The notes under the pieces were generated by a model. The model searched no databases, was not told where the DNA came from, and saw only the letters and a program-made list of their open reading frames with translations. Source: Pelomyxa schiedti (taxonomy: Eukaryota; Evosea; Pelobiontida; Pelomyxidae). Taken from it: a stretch of 64,000 nucleotides of DNA. Each line of letters opens with the position of its first letter. Position 1 is the stretch's first letter. The position numbers and the translations under genes are program-made. The DNA is taken from the NCBI GenBank assembly GCA_020536535.1, contig JAHLWZ010000424.1:59768-123767 (forward strand). The letters run 5' to 3'. Of this stretch, positions 54,001 through 64,000 are shown one piece after another.

Positions 54001-54517
54001 AGAACTGAGGAAAACCGATGACAAATACCATGATGTACGATACATACAAGAGGCCACTACAGTCTTACTGGATGTATTTCCCCTTGCACCAACTAACTGT
54101 TTGTGTGTTAACATGCACCTTTGCAGTGTCGGGCTGTGCTTAAAAATTCATATGTGCTTGTATATTATCTTCCAGATGGCACAGGTAGGAAGCTATTTGA
54201 GCTTCTCCAGGTTCGTCTTTCCCATAGACAACATTTTCCAAAACTTAAACTTTTGACAGTCCGACCTTGAGAAAACAACAGAAATGCTGAGCGAGAAACT
54301 CGAGCTACCAACAGAACGCATCAACCGTGTGGAAATAAAGAATTTGAGTGACCTATGTGCCCTAAGGGTTAAAAACATGCTCGATGCGGTTCAAGACAAC
54401 GAATTACTGCGGAATGCCGGCGCAATACCCTCCTCGGCCTTAGCCACAACCTCTTTGACTACTTCCACATCAGCACTATCATCCACACTACCACCCTTTG
54501 ACACCTCTGGCAACTAA
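51073..54517 (+). CDS. Ariadne-type RBR E3 ubiquitin ligase
   Basis: Start ATG 51073/51076. A His/Ser/Thr-rich disordered N-terminus (to about 51900) precedes an acidic stretch ([17 protein letters not shown]) and a UBA-like segment ([19 protein letters not shown]) typical of Ariadnes. RING1 is [20 protein letters not shown] then [12 protein letters not shown]; the IBR follows, [22 protein letters not shown]2 has CPKCSLKIEKNGGC (the last Cys is the catalytic thioester residue in HHARI) then [20 protein letters not shown] after an intron. The C-terminal Ariadne helices are present ([38 protein letters not shown]). The stop is at 54517. More than ten introns, several with T-runs. Works with cullin-RING ligases in animals. 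Confidence 0.88.
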
Positions 54518-54676
54518 TGTCAATGTCTCTTCTGCCCTTACCACCCAATGTATTTTTCACGTGAACCTCTTCTAAGAATAGAGACAAAAGAATACCATCA
54601 TTTTGAGGTTGTTTTTTTTATGTTTCTGTAGGAAAACAAAACTTTGAATTCCTTCTGTGGGGCGTTGCCGGCTTAA

Positions 54677-56604
54677 TTAAAGTTCCCCATGGTGGTACAA
54701 CTTCCAAGCCTTGAGGGCAGAATCTGAGGGTGAAAGTGAGCACATAACTTTGAAAGCAACTGCTACTTACCACCAGGTGTGGGCTCCCATTGTTGCACGG
54801 CTTCTATCCAAGTTTTGGGAATCTGCCCAGCCCCGTATATGGCTCCTGCAATCTGGCCAGTGATATCACACCTTGCGATTTTGGTTGAGGACTGTTCACA
54901 GAGGCAAATGGTGGAAGTGGAAATGCACTTACACAGTGTCTGAGTCACCACAGGTATTGGCTGCCTTGATCAACGCCGAGGGGAAATCGGGGGTAGTCCA
55001 CACGCAATGGAGTGCCATTGACTTGGATGGGATGATACCAGTCAGGGTTGGTTTTTTGTTTGTTTTATTTGTTTGTTTAGTTGGTTGGGGTGTTTTAATA
55101 CCAGTGCATCCATTGCGTAGCTACATGACGAAATTAATGCTAAGCTAATAAGGAAGTACATACGATCCAATATAGCCTGGGTCTTCCCTTGCCCTGTTTG
55201 CTGACCACCTGAGAAGTTGCAATGAGTAAGTACATTTTTTTGTTTGAAAGTTGGTTGCACCTGAAATTGGGGTCTTTCCAATTCCAGTTCCTGTCTTCAA
55301 GTTTTAATTTTTGATTGGAGGGATTTGCTTCTTCAGCAACACTGTTGGCAAGGCACTGAACACTGTAACAAAGTGGCGGTGCGAAATGAGCCATATCGAT
55401 TCCACTCAAGGCTTCTTCTTTGGTTGCAGGGGTTGTTACAGCGCGTCCAATAATGTAGCTGAGGACTCGGCAGCAATCAGCAGCTTCGTCACCCTTACAG
55501 AATAAAGTCATTTACAAGATGCTTTTTGGGTAGTGGACCTGGTGTGTGGTTTTACTCTGTTTATATGAAAAGTCGAGAAGCTTTGCAAGTTCGTGGCAAT
55601 AGTAAAGTGCCACTGGGGCATTGCGCATCAGCGAACCATTGCCGGAGGTTTCTCTATCCCCAGCGCTGTGGTTAAATGAATAAATATTAAAGAATTTTGA
55701 GGTATCTACATACGTTGTGTACTCTGTCTTACTTTTCAGAAATTCAGTGAAGGAGGAGGAAATATTCCCACCCAATCCAACAGACCCTTTTGGAACATAA
55801 GTATGAATCATGAACGCGAAAAGGAACCTCTTCCAATGAGTTGTTGATTATCCCGAGTTCTAACCACCTTGGAGAAAGCATTGTTGTAGCCAAAACTCCA
55901 CCAATTTTGAAATCTCAAACGCAAGTCTTGTCTGTACAATATAAGCTGCAAAGCACAAAGAAGAAGGAGTGACAACACGGATTGAAGCCACGGCAACAAA
56001 GAAGCGAATCTGCCAGGCATAGACCTTTTGCATTAAGATTACAAAAAAAGAAGCCACATAAATTGATTGTGGTACCCATGCTTGCATCGTCAGTCCACTG
56101 CCCAGGGCTTAAGCCAAAGCGAGTGCCTTGCCTGATACAAAAGGGTAGTTTCCTAAAATGAAGGGAGGAAGATTACCATATGTGTCGGTCTTCAAATCCT
56201 CTCAATTCTATAACATTGTAGCGAACGCGAGAAAATTCCAAGGGGGCACCCAGGGCATCTCCAATCATCATCCCCAACATGGACGCCACTGCTCGTGAAG
56301 CGTTTTCTTCTCCAGTCCATTCGTTATTCAACAGCCTTTCTGAGACAAAAATAAATCATCACCAGCTTGAGCACGAACACCAAAGAGGATGGCACCAAAA
56401 AAAAAAAAAAAAAAAAAAACACCACCCACTCTGGACCGCAGCGCGATCGGGATCGTCGGGCCTCAAAATTGAGAATCCACTCAGGGCAGAGGACGTCCAA
56501 GTATCGTCCCTGTCGATGTCAACACCCTCGGGGAACCGAAATGCAACTGCGGCCTCTTCGGCCGTCATGGGTGTCTTGGTCCCCTGGCTCTGTGAGTTAC
56601 CCAT
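54677..56604 (-). CDS. ADP-ribosylglycohydrolase (ARH family), N-myristoylation-type start
   Basis: Start ATG 56604: MGNSQSQGTKTPMTAEEAA, then an intron with a T-run (on the minus strand, 56397-56420). Core: EENASRAVASMLGMMIGDAL followed by GAPLEF, LSPGQWTDDASM (Mg-binding Thr-Asp-Asp), FGYNNAFS, SVGLGGNISSSF, SGNGSLMRNAPVALYYCHEL, GDEAADCCRVLSYIIGRA, and SALIKAANTCGDSDT (second metal motif GDSDT) with CDITGQIAGAIYGAGQIPKT. A final 45-nt intron leads to DSALKAWKLYHHGEL and the stop at 54677. All metal-binding motifs are kept, so an active ADP-ribosyl hydrolase is likely. Shares a 315-bp divergent spacer with 14-3-3, in which I see nothing distinctive. Confidence 0.88.
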
Positions 56605-56919
56605 CAAGCCTTTGTTTTTCTTTCGGGTTTGAAACAGTTCGCCAAACAGAAAACAACCCCTTGAGCCCAGAAAGGCTAACGGAAAACCCCAGCTTGAATC
56701 ACCTAAGTAGGGCCACCTGATACATACACATTGGAAGACACTGTCCTCGAGAGTCACTGCTACGTACAGGAGGTTGGGTTCCGGGAAGGCGAAGAGGTCT
56801 CACTGGAGTGTTTCTCGGATCTTTGTGTTGGAAAAAAATAAAACAAAAACCTACAGCGAGCATACCGTGTCGCACAACCGGAAACACAACACCCAACACA
56901 TAAACAAAAACACTCATAA

Positions 56920-57878
56920 ATGGAAGAGCGCGATGAATCCGTTTACATGGCCAAACTAGCTGAGCAGGCCGAGAGATACGATGGTATTGCGTTTTTTTTT
57001 TCCCGCCTTTTTTCGCGGTTTAACGCGGGGCGTCCAGAAATGGTAGACGCTATGAAGAAAGTTGCCAGTTTGGATACTGAGCTTACCGGTAAACAAACTC
57101 CCTCTTTAGATGTGAAACTAACGGAACCAGTCGAAGAAAGGAATTTGCTATCTGTAGCCTACAAGAACGTTGTTGGATCACGGAGGGCATCGTGGAGAGT
57201 GATATCTTCCATCGAGCAAAAAGAGAGTGGCAAGCCAAACAACGAAGCACACACAAACTTTGTCAGAGATTACCGCTCAAAGGTTGAGGCCGAACTGACC
57301 AGAATTTGCAAAGACATATTGACTGTCTTGGACACCCACTTGATTCCTTCCGCTGGTTCGTCTGAAAGCAAAGTATTCTATTACAAAATGTATCTAGCCC
57401 TCTCCTATTTCTATCTTACCAGTCCAACTCATTTGATCTAGGAAAGGAGACTACCACAGATACCTTGCTGAATTTGCTCTTGGTCCGGCTCGTAAGGAAT
57501 CCGCTGATGATTCACTTGTTGCATACCGTTCAGCAAGTGATATTGCATCACAAGACTTGGCTCCCACCCACCCAATTCGTCTTGGTCTTGCTCTGAACTT
57601 CAGTGTGTTCTATTACGAAATCCTCAGCTCACCGGAGCGTGCATGCCAACTGGCAAAGAAAGCCTTTGACGATGCAATCGCGGAGTTGGATACAATTCAG
57701 TATGCCTTGTGAACCCTGTCAACCCCCATCTGACTTTTTTTTCAGTGAGGACACTTACAAAGACAGCACATTGATTATGCAACTGCTTAGGGATAACCTG
57801 ACCTTGTGGACATCAGATATCCAGAACGGGGAATCTGATGGGGTCAGGCCGGCTGAGGAAGGTGTGGGGGGCCAGTGA
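56920..57878 (+). CDS. 14-3-3 protein
   Basis: Start ATG 56920. [21 protein letters not shown] joins over an intron (about 56983-57036) to [17 protein letters not shown], then [20 protein letters not shown] (signature 1; first half of the phosphopeptide groove), [47 protein letters not shown] (groove Arg-Tyr), [17 protein letters not shown], and [18 protein letters not shown] (signature 2), with a short acidic/Gly tail and stop at 57876. Dimeric phosphoserine/threonine-binding adaptor. All groove residues I can locate are kept. Confidence 0.95.
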
Positions 57879-58079
57879 CCGTCCCCACATCCGGGCACAT
57901 AAAATGGTTTGGGAGACAGAGAGGCAATGGTGGTACACTGAGAGGCCCCAAAAGCCTCAAAACCACTTTGCCAATCAACTCCACCATTTTTGTTTAAATA
58001 AAGGGATGCACCGTCCTTATTTCAAATTTCTTAGAAGAGTTTGTTGATTTCTACAATCAAAACACAACGACCGAATTCA

Positions 58080-60011
58080 ATGGCAACAAACAACCCACAA
58101 CTGGTTTTAGAACAACACAGTGCGATACATATTCCTACATGTGTAACATCCCACATTCAAGCAAACAACCCAAAAAACCGCGCAAAACACAACACCAACG
58201 AAAGTAACAAAACCCCATTCGGTGGTGGATATTATATAAAAGATTCTCAGCAGCACGCACGAAACCAAATGATGTTGAAGGCCCTTTCTCAGTTGGAGGC
58301 TGGAAACACTGAGGCCGCCATTGGCCTTGTTTCAGATGCTGTAAAACATTTTGAGAGCTGTCGCTACACCTGCACTGGTTTGAAATTTTCACCTCACACT
58401 ATTGATGTTTTTTTTTTCCCTCTGTTTTAGCCACTAACTAAATAAACAGGAAAACAAACAGGTGGATCACATGAACCAGTGCAAGTAGAAGCAGAATTGT
58501 GTTACCTCCCTGGGCTGCTCTTTCTTTATGGTGCGGCTCTCCTTACAAATGATCATGTTACACTGTTCCGGCTGCTTCCTACAAACCTGTCAAGTTCATT
58601 CTCCCGTGGCATTTCCTCTGCTACAGCCGACCTTATGGTCTATTGCAAGGCTGTGTTGTTGTCATCCAAGAGTGTTGCACCGCAGCCAACACATCACGAA
58701 CAAAACGGGGCTGATGAGGGGACTACTATTGTAAGCATTTCAGAGGAGTGGGATTCCCTTGTTGCGGCAGCATCATGCACTTATGGTGTGGACTTGGCTA
58801 GCGACTCACAATCTAGGATGCCACAAGGAGGGGAGCATCACAGTGACCCTCAACAAGAAGAACGGCCCCAACGATCGTGGTCACGCATGCTTTTCGTGGC
58901 TTTGTGGAAAACTTTCTGTTTGGACAAGATTTCGTGTATGCCCACTTGGATGGAACTTTCAGATAGTTGCCCTCCGGGAACCCTCCTGCGTTCTTCATGT
59001 CTGTCACTCCTTGGTGCACTTTACGTACAAGAGGGGTTGGATAAGGATCCCAACAAAGCCTTCCAGCTCTTCCAGAGGGCAACTGATGCTGGAGATGCCA
59101 GAGGAATGTTCAACTTGGGGTTGTGTTACGGTAATGGCACTGGCGTTGACAAGGACCTCACCCAGGCCATCCAACTTTGGAGGAGGTCTGCAGATGCTGG
59201 AAATACAAGAGCAATGCTGAAGCTTGCTGTGTGCTACCGGCATGGCTGGGGTGTCTGTAGGGACTCCAAACAGTCTATCTTCTTCTTGCAGAGAGCTGCT
59301 GATGGTGGTGATGCCAGTGCACAGGGCAACCTTGGTGTGTGTTACAAAAACGGCGAAGGCGTGGACTGCGATATCAAACGGGCTGTATCCCTTTGGACGA
59401 TGGCCTCTGATTCTGGCAATGCCACTGCAATGAATAACCTTGGTGTATGTTACAAAACTGCAAATGGTGTTGATGAGGACGTCAAACGGGGTGTGTCCCT
59501 TTACATGAGGGCTGCTGCTGCCGGAAGTTCTGAAGGAATGTATAACCTCGCAGTCTGTTACCAAACTGGTGATGGTGTTGACACAGATATAAATCAGGCC
59601 ATATCATTGTTCAGTAAGGCTGCTGATGCCGGTGATTCCGACGCCATGGTGGAGCTTGGCATGTGCTACTACAATGGAACCGGCGTCGACATAAACCTGC
59701 GCCGGGCCGTGTCACTCTTCCAGCAGGCTACTGATGCCGGCCATTCCGAGGCAATGTTCAACCTTGGTACGTGTTATGAGAATGGGTCTGGTGTTGACAA
59801 GGACACCGCCCGGGCCGTGTCCCTCTACTGGAGTGCAACCGACTCCGGCTGTGAGGATGCAATGGCGGCCCTTGGCATGTGTTTCCAGAAGGGCCGTGGT
59901 GTCACCAAGGACATCAGAATGGCAGTGGCGCTCTACAGGCTAGCGGCAGCAGGTGAACATGCAGTAGCCCATAAGAGACTCAACATCCTGCTGATATCGT
60001 GCATCGAATGA
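58080..60011 (+). CDS. Sel1-repeat protein, kinase-less relative of 6599-10437
   Basis: Start ATG 58080 (MATNNPQLVLEQHSA) with an Asn-rich leader. The linker MLKALSQLEAGNTEAAIGLV matches the kinase-Sel1 linker (EALFQLEAGNIDSALSLV), and after an intron ending about 58478 LPGLLFLYGAAL matches LPGLLFMNILCC there. About nine Sel1 repeats follow (59030-59950; GNGTGVDKD, ENGSGVDKD and similar). No kinase domain is present upstream; the 14-3-3 gene ends only 200 bp before. It looks like a duplicate that lost, or never had, the kinase module. Probably a scaffold. Confidence 0.82.
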
Positions 60012-60202
60012 CAGAAGTTCTACCACAAAACATTGTGGTGTGCACACCGCAATGTTGATTGAGAAGAAATCTCGTTTTTGAAAATCCCTCGAAATCTACG
60101 TGCCTTACAGGAAGCCGGCTTCGGTTCTCTTGAGAGCGAGGAAAAAAGTCACAGGAAAAGGCACAGAAACAAAGGAAAAAGGGGGTGTTGTGAGTGAGAG
60201 GA

Positions 60203-61340
60203 ATGAAGGTCGAGGATTCTCAGTCGATGAGACGGCCAAAGTGCGTGACTAAGGTGCAGAAGACGATAATGCCTGCCGCTGGTGAATTCGTGGGAACCTT
60301 TGGACTGGTTTTTTTTGGTGTGTTGGTTGTGTAGTATGTTGAGTGGTGTTATTATGGGTTTTTCCCCAATTTAAAACAAAAAACCCTCAAGTGCGTTTCT
60401 TATAGCGAATTTGGGGAATAGGGTGTGGGACTGTATGCATAGAGGCTGAAAATGTGTGGGGCAGCTTTGTGTCAACACTGGCTTTTGTTGGTATCATCTT
60501 TGCACAGATAGTGTGCTTTGACACTGTGAGTGGTTCGCACTTCAACCCGGCGGTAACACTTGCTTTTGTGATGATGCGAGAGGTTTCTGTTCAGCTTTGT
60601 CATTGAAATGCACCAACTGGCCTCAATTGCAGATAAGTATCTTGTCGGCAATAGGTTATGTTGTTGCGCAACTACTTGGAGCTATTTCTGGTGCCTATAT
60701 GGTCAAGTGGCTTGTTCCTGGTGCTGTGCGTTCTTTCGCCATCTTATGTTTAGTTTTTATTGTTTTCCAACTTCATTAGATGAAATACCTCCTTGGATGC
60801 ACTGTAAATAATACAACACTGCCAATGTGTTTTGTAGTGGAGACTATCATTACCTCAGTGCTTATCTTGGTCATCCTCACAACCTCTTTTCACTACTCCA
60901 AAACTCCCAGGAATCATACCCTTAACCCAATCGCTATCTATTTCCTTCTGATTGCACTTGTACGCTTTTCTACATCAACTCTGGCCACCAAATTTCACCA
61001 AAGAGATAGGTTTTTGCATACGGACCAATCTCTGGTGCCTCCATGAATCCAGCTAGGTCACTTGGCCCAGCCATTGCAGCTAACTACTGGGATGACCAGT
61101 ACATGTGTGTGTGTACTTCACAACACAAAAAACAATAAGCAGCACATCCCCTAGCATAGCCCAAAATGTGAGAACACCAACTCGAATGCTTGCAAATTCA
61201 TGTCACCCTCCTCCTTTACTGATTGCTGTCACTATATCTCTCGTCGCCGTGATGCCTATCACAGATACTGCACTGCCCCATTTGTTGGATCCATTCTTGG
61301 ATTTCTTGTATTCAAGGCTGTCAATATACATTTGCAATGA
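60203..61340 (+). CDS. Aquaporin / major intrinsic protein
   Basis: Start ATG 60203: [19 protein letters not shown], then [19 protein letters not shown] (TM1). Intron, [20 protein letters not shown] then [12 protein letters not shown] (first NPA box). [20 protein letters not shown] follows, then an intron, [18 protein letters not shown], and the second NPA box [20 protein letters not shown] with its pore Arg. The last TM is GPFVG-like [20 protein letters not shown] with a stop at 61338-61340. The Arg after the second NPA and absence of an Asp there suggest a water-selective pore rather than a glycerol channel, but selectivity-filter residues in spliced parts were not all located. Confidence 0.88.
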
Positions 61341-61792
61341 ACCATGCCAAAACGCCAAGCGAAATAAAGGCAACATTTTTGTTAAATCTTTGTTATGTAA
61401 GGTGGTTATCTTATGCACATACACCCCTTTTGTTCCTAATTCCTACAAACTTGGTAGTCATCCATCTGCAAAACAATTCAGAAGTCAGGAAAAATATGCT
61501 GAGAAAGATATCCATGGATACCATCGACAAGCAGTTACTGAACGTGAGTAGGCTGGAGAAGTGTTGTTCTACCAAACCACAAATAAGGTTCATGTCACTC
61601 AGAGTACGTGGTCCATCAACTACGCTGTTGGCGGATATCCCCCAGTTTAACACCTCAGTTCCACAGAAGTAGAGTATGGGTATGTTTCCTTCTTATTGGG
61701 AAATAATGAGGATTTACCAACACTTGACCGGCGTGAATCCTTTTTTTTGTACTTTATAAGAAGAGTGGGGCTGACCACACGAGGCGGCAGTG
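61341..61792. other. Spacer between aquaporin and U2 snRNA 3' end
   Basis: About 450 bp without a recognisable gene. A T-rich run (61741-61748) lies just beyond the predicted U2 3' end and may relate to snRNA 3' processing or termination in neither direction; it is on the wrong strand for a simple Pol III terminator of U2. Confidence 0.35.
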
Positions 61793-61979
61793 CAGTGCCT
61801 GGGCAATCAGGAGAGCGCCCAACTTGGCAGCGGAGCAAGCCCCACCACCAAGCAGACACCCCCAACGACCCCACAAAAAATAAGTTTAATATCGATGCTA
61901 CCCAATGGGCAGCTTTCAGATATTAAGCTGAAAAGAACAGATACTACACTTGATCTTAGCCAAAAGGCCGAGAAGGTAT
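61793..61979 (-). ncRNA. U2: U2 spliceosomal snRNA
   Basis: Read on the minus strand, the 5' end ATACCTTCTCGGCCTTTTGG continues as CTAAGATCAAGTGTAGTATC and TGTTCTTTTCAGCTTAATAT, the near-universal U2 start. The branch-point-pairing GTAGTA is at 61942-61947. The Sm site ATTTTTTG is at 61874-61881. Stem-loop III reads GGGGCTTGCTCC and stem-loop IV TTGGGC...GCCCAGG. The 5' end at 61979 is well placed; the 3' end is approximate. Required for the major spliceosome. Confidence 0.95.
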
Positions 61980-62236
61980 GAAGGTACATGTCCCCCTTCC
62001 CTCGGAAGTACCCCCGCCTCTCCCTGGCAACAATTATGGGGAACAGCTGAAACTTTGTTCCAAGAAATCGATCTATTTCTATTTCTGACTAAGACCCAGA
62101 GGTACCTCAGCAAAGATACACAACATGCTGGGTAACGCTACGTTGTCATGTCTTGCGTGCTGTCGCTGTTAAGTCACAAAGTAACTGCAGGGAGTCCCAG
62201 CTTCCATGAAGACATTCGCTCGTGCCTGGCACAAAA
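61980..62236 (-). promoter_or_regulatory. Presumed U2 snRNA promoter region
   Basis: The ~257 bp between the U2 5' end and the plus-strand hydrolase ATG must hold the U2 promoter and the hydrolase 5' region. I see no clear TATA box; position and context are the only evidence. Confidence 0.35.
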
Positions 62237-63643
62237 ATGGTGGTTAGGGGGTTTCCGGTTGGTGTCGTTGTGGCGATTTTGATTGGCTGCTTGGGGTGTA
62301 ATGGTCAGTCGTGTGAACCCACTCGGTACAAGATACCTGTCAAGACAGCAGGGGGACTGGAGATGCCATATTACCTCAGCCCTGAATCCACCCTCCTGGG
62401 GGGTTACTTTCCTGGCGTAGGCTACTCGTTTGCTTTTTTTTTTTTTTTGTTGTTGTTGTTGTTGATTTGGGTGTAGGTTGTTGAGGTAGTGATTGTGCAG
62501 CATGGAATGGATAGGAATGCTGATGATTATCTCTGTTATATGATTGGGTCTCGTGATATTGCCTACCCACTAGGTATAATGCCACTGTTTTTTCCTCTCT
62601 TCCTTGTATTGTCAACGAGATTTGTATCAACTGACTTTAAGGCAACTCCAGTATTTTGATCCTTTCTTTTCAATTTCAGCAATATCCAGATGATAACCCA
62701 GGAATGAATGACCTATTTTGGGTTTGCCTTCCTCGTGAATTCAACTCTTAATTGTTACCAGGATGATGAAAGCTGGAACATGGGAGGTCATTCCTCTCAA
62801 AAACAACCTTGGACAATCAGTTCCTTTGCTGTTACAGATTACATGATTAGTCTTCTTCTGTATGTCAATGGGACAAAACACCAACTTTGACTGAAACTTA
62901 GTCTTACTCAGTCAACATGCAAACTTTCCCGACTTACGCGAAATAGTGTTTGCCGGACACTCGGCAGGTGGCCAGTTCTCAACCAGGTATGCTCAAGGCA
63001 ACTTAATGCCTCAGGGTTATCCCATTGATTCAAGCCCGATTCACGTTCGCTATGTAGTTGCCAATCCTTCATCGTATGTTTATCTATTTCATTGCTTGCC
63101 TTAAAATTCCCCAACAAAGTTACGGCTACATGAATGCGGAGCGTGCCCTCACTGGTTCTGATCCCTTTTCAATACCCGATTCTAGTGATTGTCCAACCTA
63201 CAATCAGTGGCGATATGGTTTGAACCACTCCAGGAAAAAACATATCTCAGAAGACTGTAGGCCTTGATGAACTAAATGAGTACATGAGCATACCCGGAGT
63301 AGAGAACATAATACTGAACTATAAGCCACGTGATGTCGTGTACCTTCTTGGAACCAATGACACTTGTAATGAGTTACTGGACCCAACATGTGACTCTCAT
63401 GGCCTGGATACCGGCTGTGAAGCCATGATGCAAGGAAGGTGGAGATACGAAAGGGGCACAACTTGGTTCCGCTTTCTTGATTACTTCTATGGTGAAACAG
63501 GTTTATGATGCAATTCTATGCTGTTTGTTCTTATCATCATGATTCCAGTGCAGAGGGAGGTTGACGTTCCAGGGGTGGGACATGACGGGGAGGCAATGTT
63601 CCAATCACCACAGGGTGTGGAAGTCATTTTCTTTGATTTCTAA
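62237..63643 (+). CDS. Secreted alpha/beta-hydrolase of unknown substrate
   Basis: Start ATG 62237: MVVRGFPVGVVVAILIGCLG is a signal peptide (cleavage near CNG). Then YKIPVKTAGGLEMPYYLS. VVIVQHGMDRNADDYLCYM is the oxyanion strand after an intron with a T-run. FPDLREIVFAGHSAGGQFST holds the nucleophile Ser (G-H-S-A-G). SYGYMNAERAL and YKPRDVVYLLGTNDTCNELL (acid strand) follow, and VDVPGVGHDGEAMFQSP carries the catalytic His; stop at 63641. A complete triad suggests an active extracellular or lysosomal hydrolase. Related proteins occur widely in protists and fungi with no firm substrate. At least five introns. Confidence 0.8.
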
Positions 63644-63744
63644 AATTTCTTCCATTCTAAAAAAAAAAATTTGTTTCTTTTTCTCATCTTATTTCCGGAT
63701 CATAAAATTCTGTGCACCACATGAAAAGTGAGAGCAACACTCAA

Positions 63745-64000
63745 TCACAGCATTTCAGAGGAGGGCACAAAGGCACCATCAGATGGTCCACTCTCACGTG
63801 AGGGTCTCCTTTTATCCATTCTGGCCTTTTTGGGTGCCGGACTGTTTACACCACTGCCCCATTCTGAGGCAGTTGCTCCCAGGGCCAAATCACCCTTCTT
63901 CTCTTTCCGGAGTGCCTTCATTGGCCTGACGCGGTCACTGATGCGCCCAAAGTCCTGCATCTCCTTCCTCACTGTGCCCATCTTCTCACCAAGGGGTGTG
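63745..64000 (-). CDS. C-terminus of a basic, probably nuclear protein (partial)
   Basis: An open frame enters from the right edge and stops at 63745. About 85 residues, highly charged, with VRPMKALRKEKKGDLALGA and the basic SPAPKKARMDKRRPSRES, a plausible bipartite nuclear signal. No domain recognised. The 3' end is convergent with the hydrolase, 100 bp away, across an A-run. Confidence 0.55.
   Translation of the reverse strand, partial: TPLGEKMGTVRKEMQDFGRISDRVRPMKALRKEKKGDLALGATASEWGSGVNSPAPKKARMDKRRPSRESGPSDGAFVPSSEML

Overview
This is a gene-dense eukaryotic window, apparently from a unicellular protist. Most genes are cut by many very short spliceosomal introns (commonly about 40-60 nt, a few nearer 30 nt, often T-rich before the acceptor). 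Genes lie on both strands with spacers of a few hundred bases or less. The gene set is that of a free-living amoeboid cell: Rab32, a VPS9 exchange factor, 14-3-3, an Ariadne E3, a NEK kinase, Sel1-repeat and F-box proteins. An ADP-forming acetyl-CoA synthetase points to anaerobic or microaerophilic energy metabolism. I infer an anaerobic amoebozoan such as an archamoeba (Pelomyxa or Mastigamoeba type); the window alone does not prove this. All coding coordinates are gene spans including introns.

Layout. 1-3.5 kb: a multi-LamG gene (running off the left edge) and a leucine-rich-repeat gene, both minus. 3.6-13.4 kb: two intronless paralogues of an unrecognised ~900-residue family with ankyrin-like repeats and a C-terminal F-box-like motif, flanking a protein kinase-Sel1 fusion. 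13.5-18 kb: ADP-forming acetyl-CoA synthetase and Kae1/OSGEP, the latter with a U12-type AT-AC intron. 19-22.2 kb: ribosomal protein eL28 with a long Lys/Pro/Glu/Ala tail, and LUC7-like splicing factor containing a 100-N assembly gap. 22.3-30 kb: a Pro/Gln-rich, possibly Mediator-like protein and a NEK kinase. 30-31.2 kb: a gene-free spacer with a dense chain of perfect hairpins. 31.2-44.5 kb: amino-acid permease, metallophosphoesterase, SLC43-like MFS carrier, VPS9 protein, cardiolipin-synthase-like enzyme, CCCH-Nudix fusion and a membrane-anchored esterase. 45-54.5 kb: F-box protein, Rab32, acylphosphatase, TMCO1 and TRAP-alpha (head to head), Ariadne RBR ligase. 54.7-64 kb: ADP-ribosylglycohydrolase, 14-3-3, a kinase-less Sel1 paralogue, aquaporin, U2 snRNA, a secreted alpha/beta hydrolase and the C-terminus of a basic protein.

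Functional themes: RNA processing (LUC7, U2 snRNA, a minor-spliceosome intron, Kae1 tRNA modification), the ER translocon (TMCO1, TRAP-alpha), endosome/lysosome traffic (Rab32, VPS9), ubiquitin ligation (RBR, F-box) and signalling at membranes. Four unrelated proteins begin with MGN, suggesting N-myristoylation. The most unusual signals are the hairpin chain at 30.7-31.0 kb (with smaller clusters in other spacers), the AT-AC intron, the homogenised patches in the paralogous family, the kinase-Sel1 and CCCH-Nudix fusions and the basic tail on eL28.
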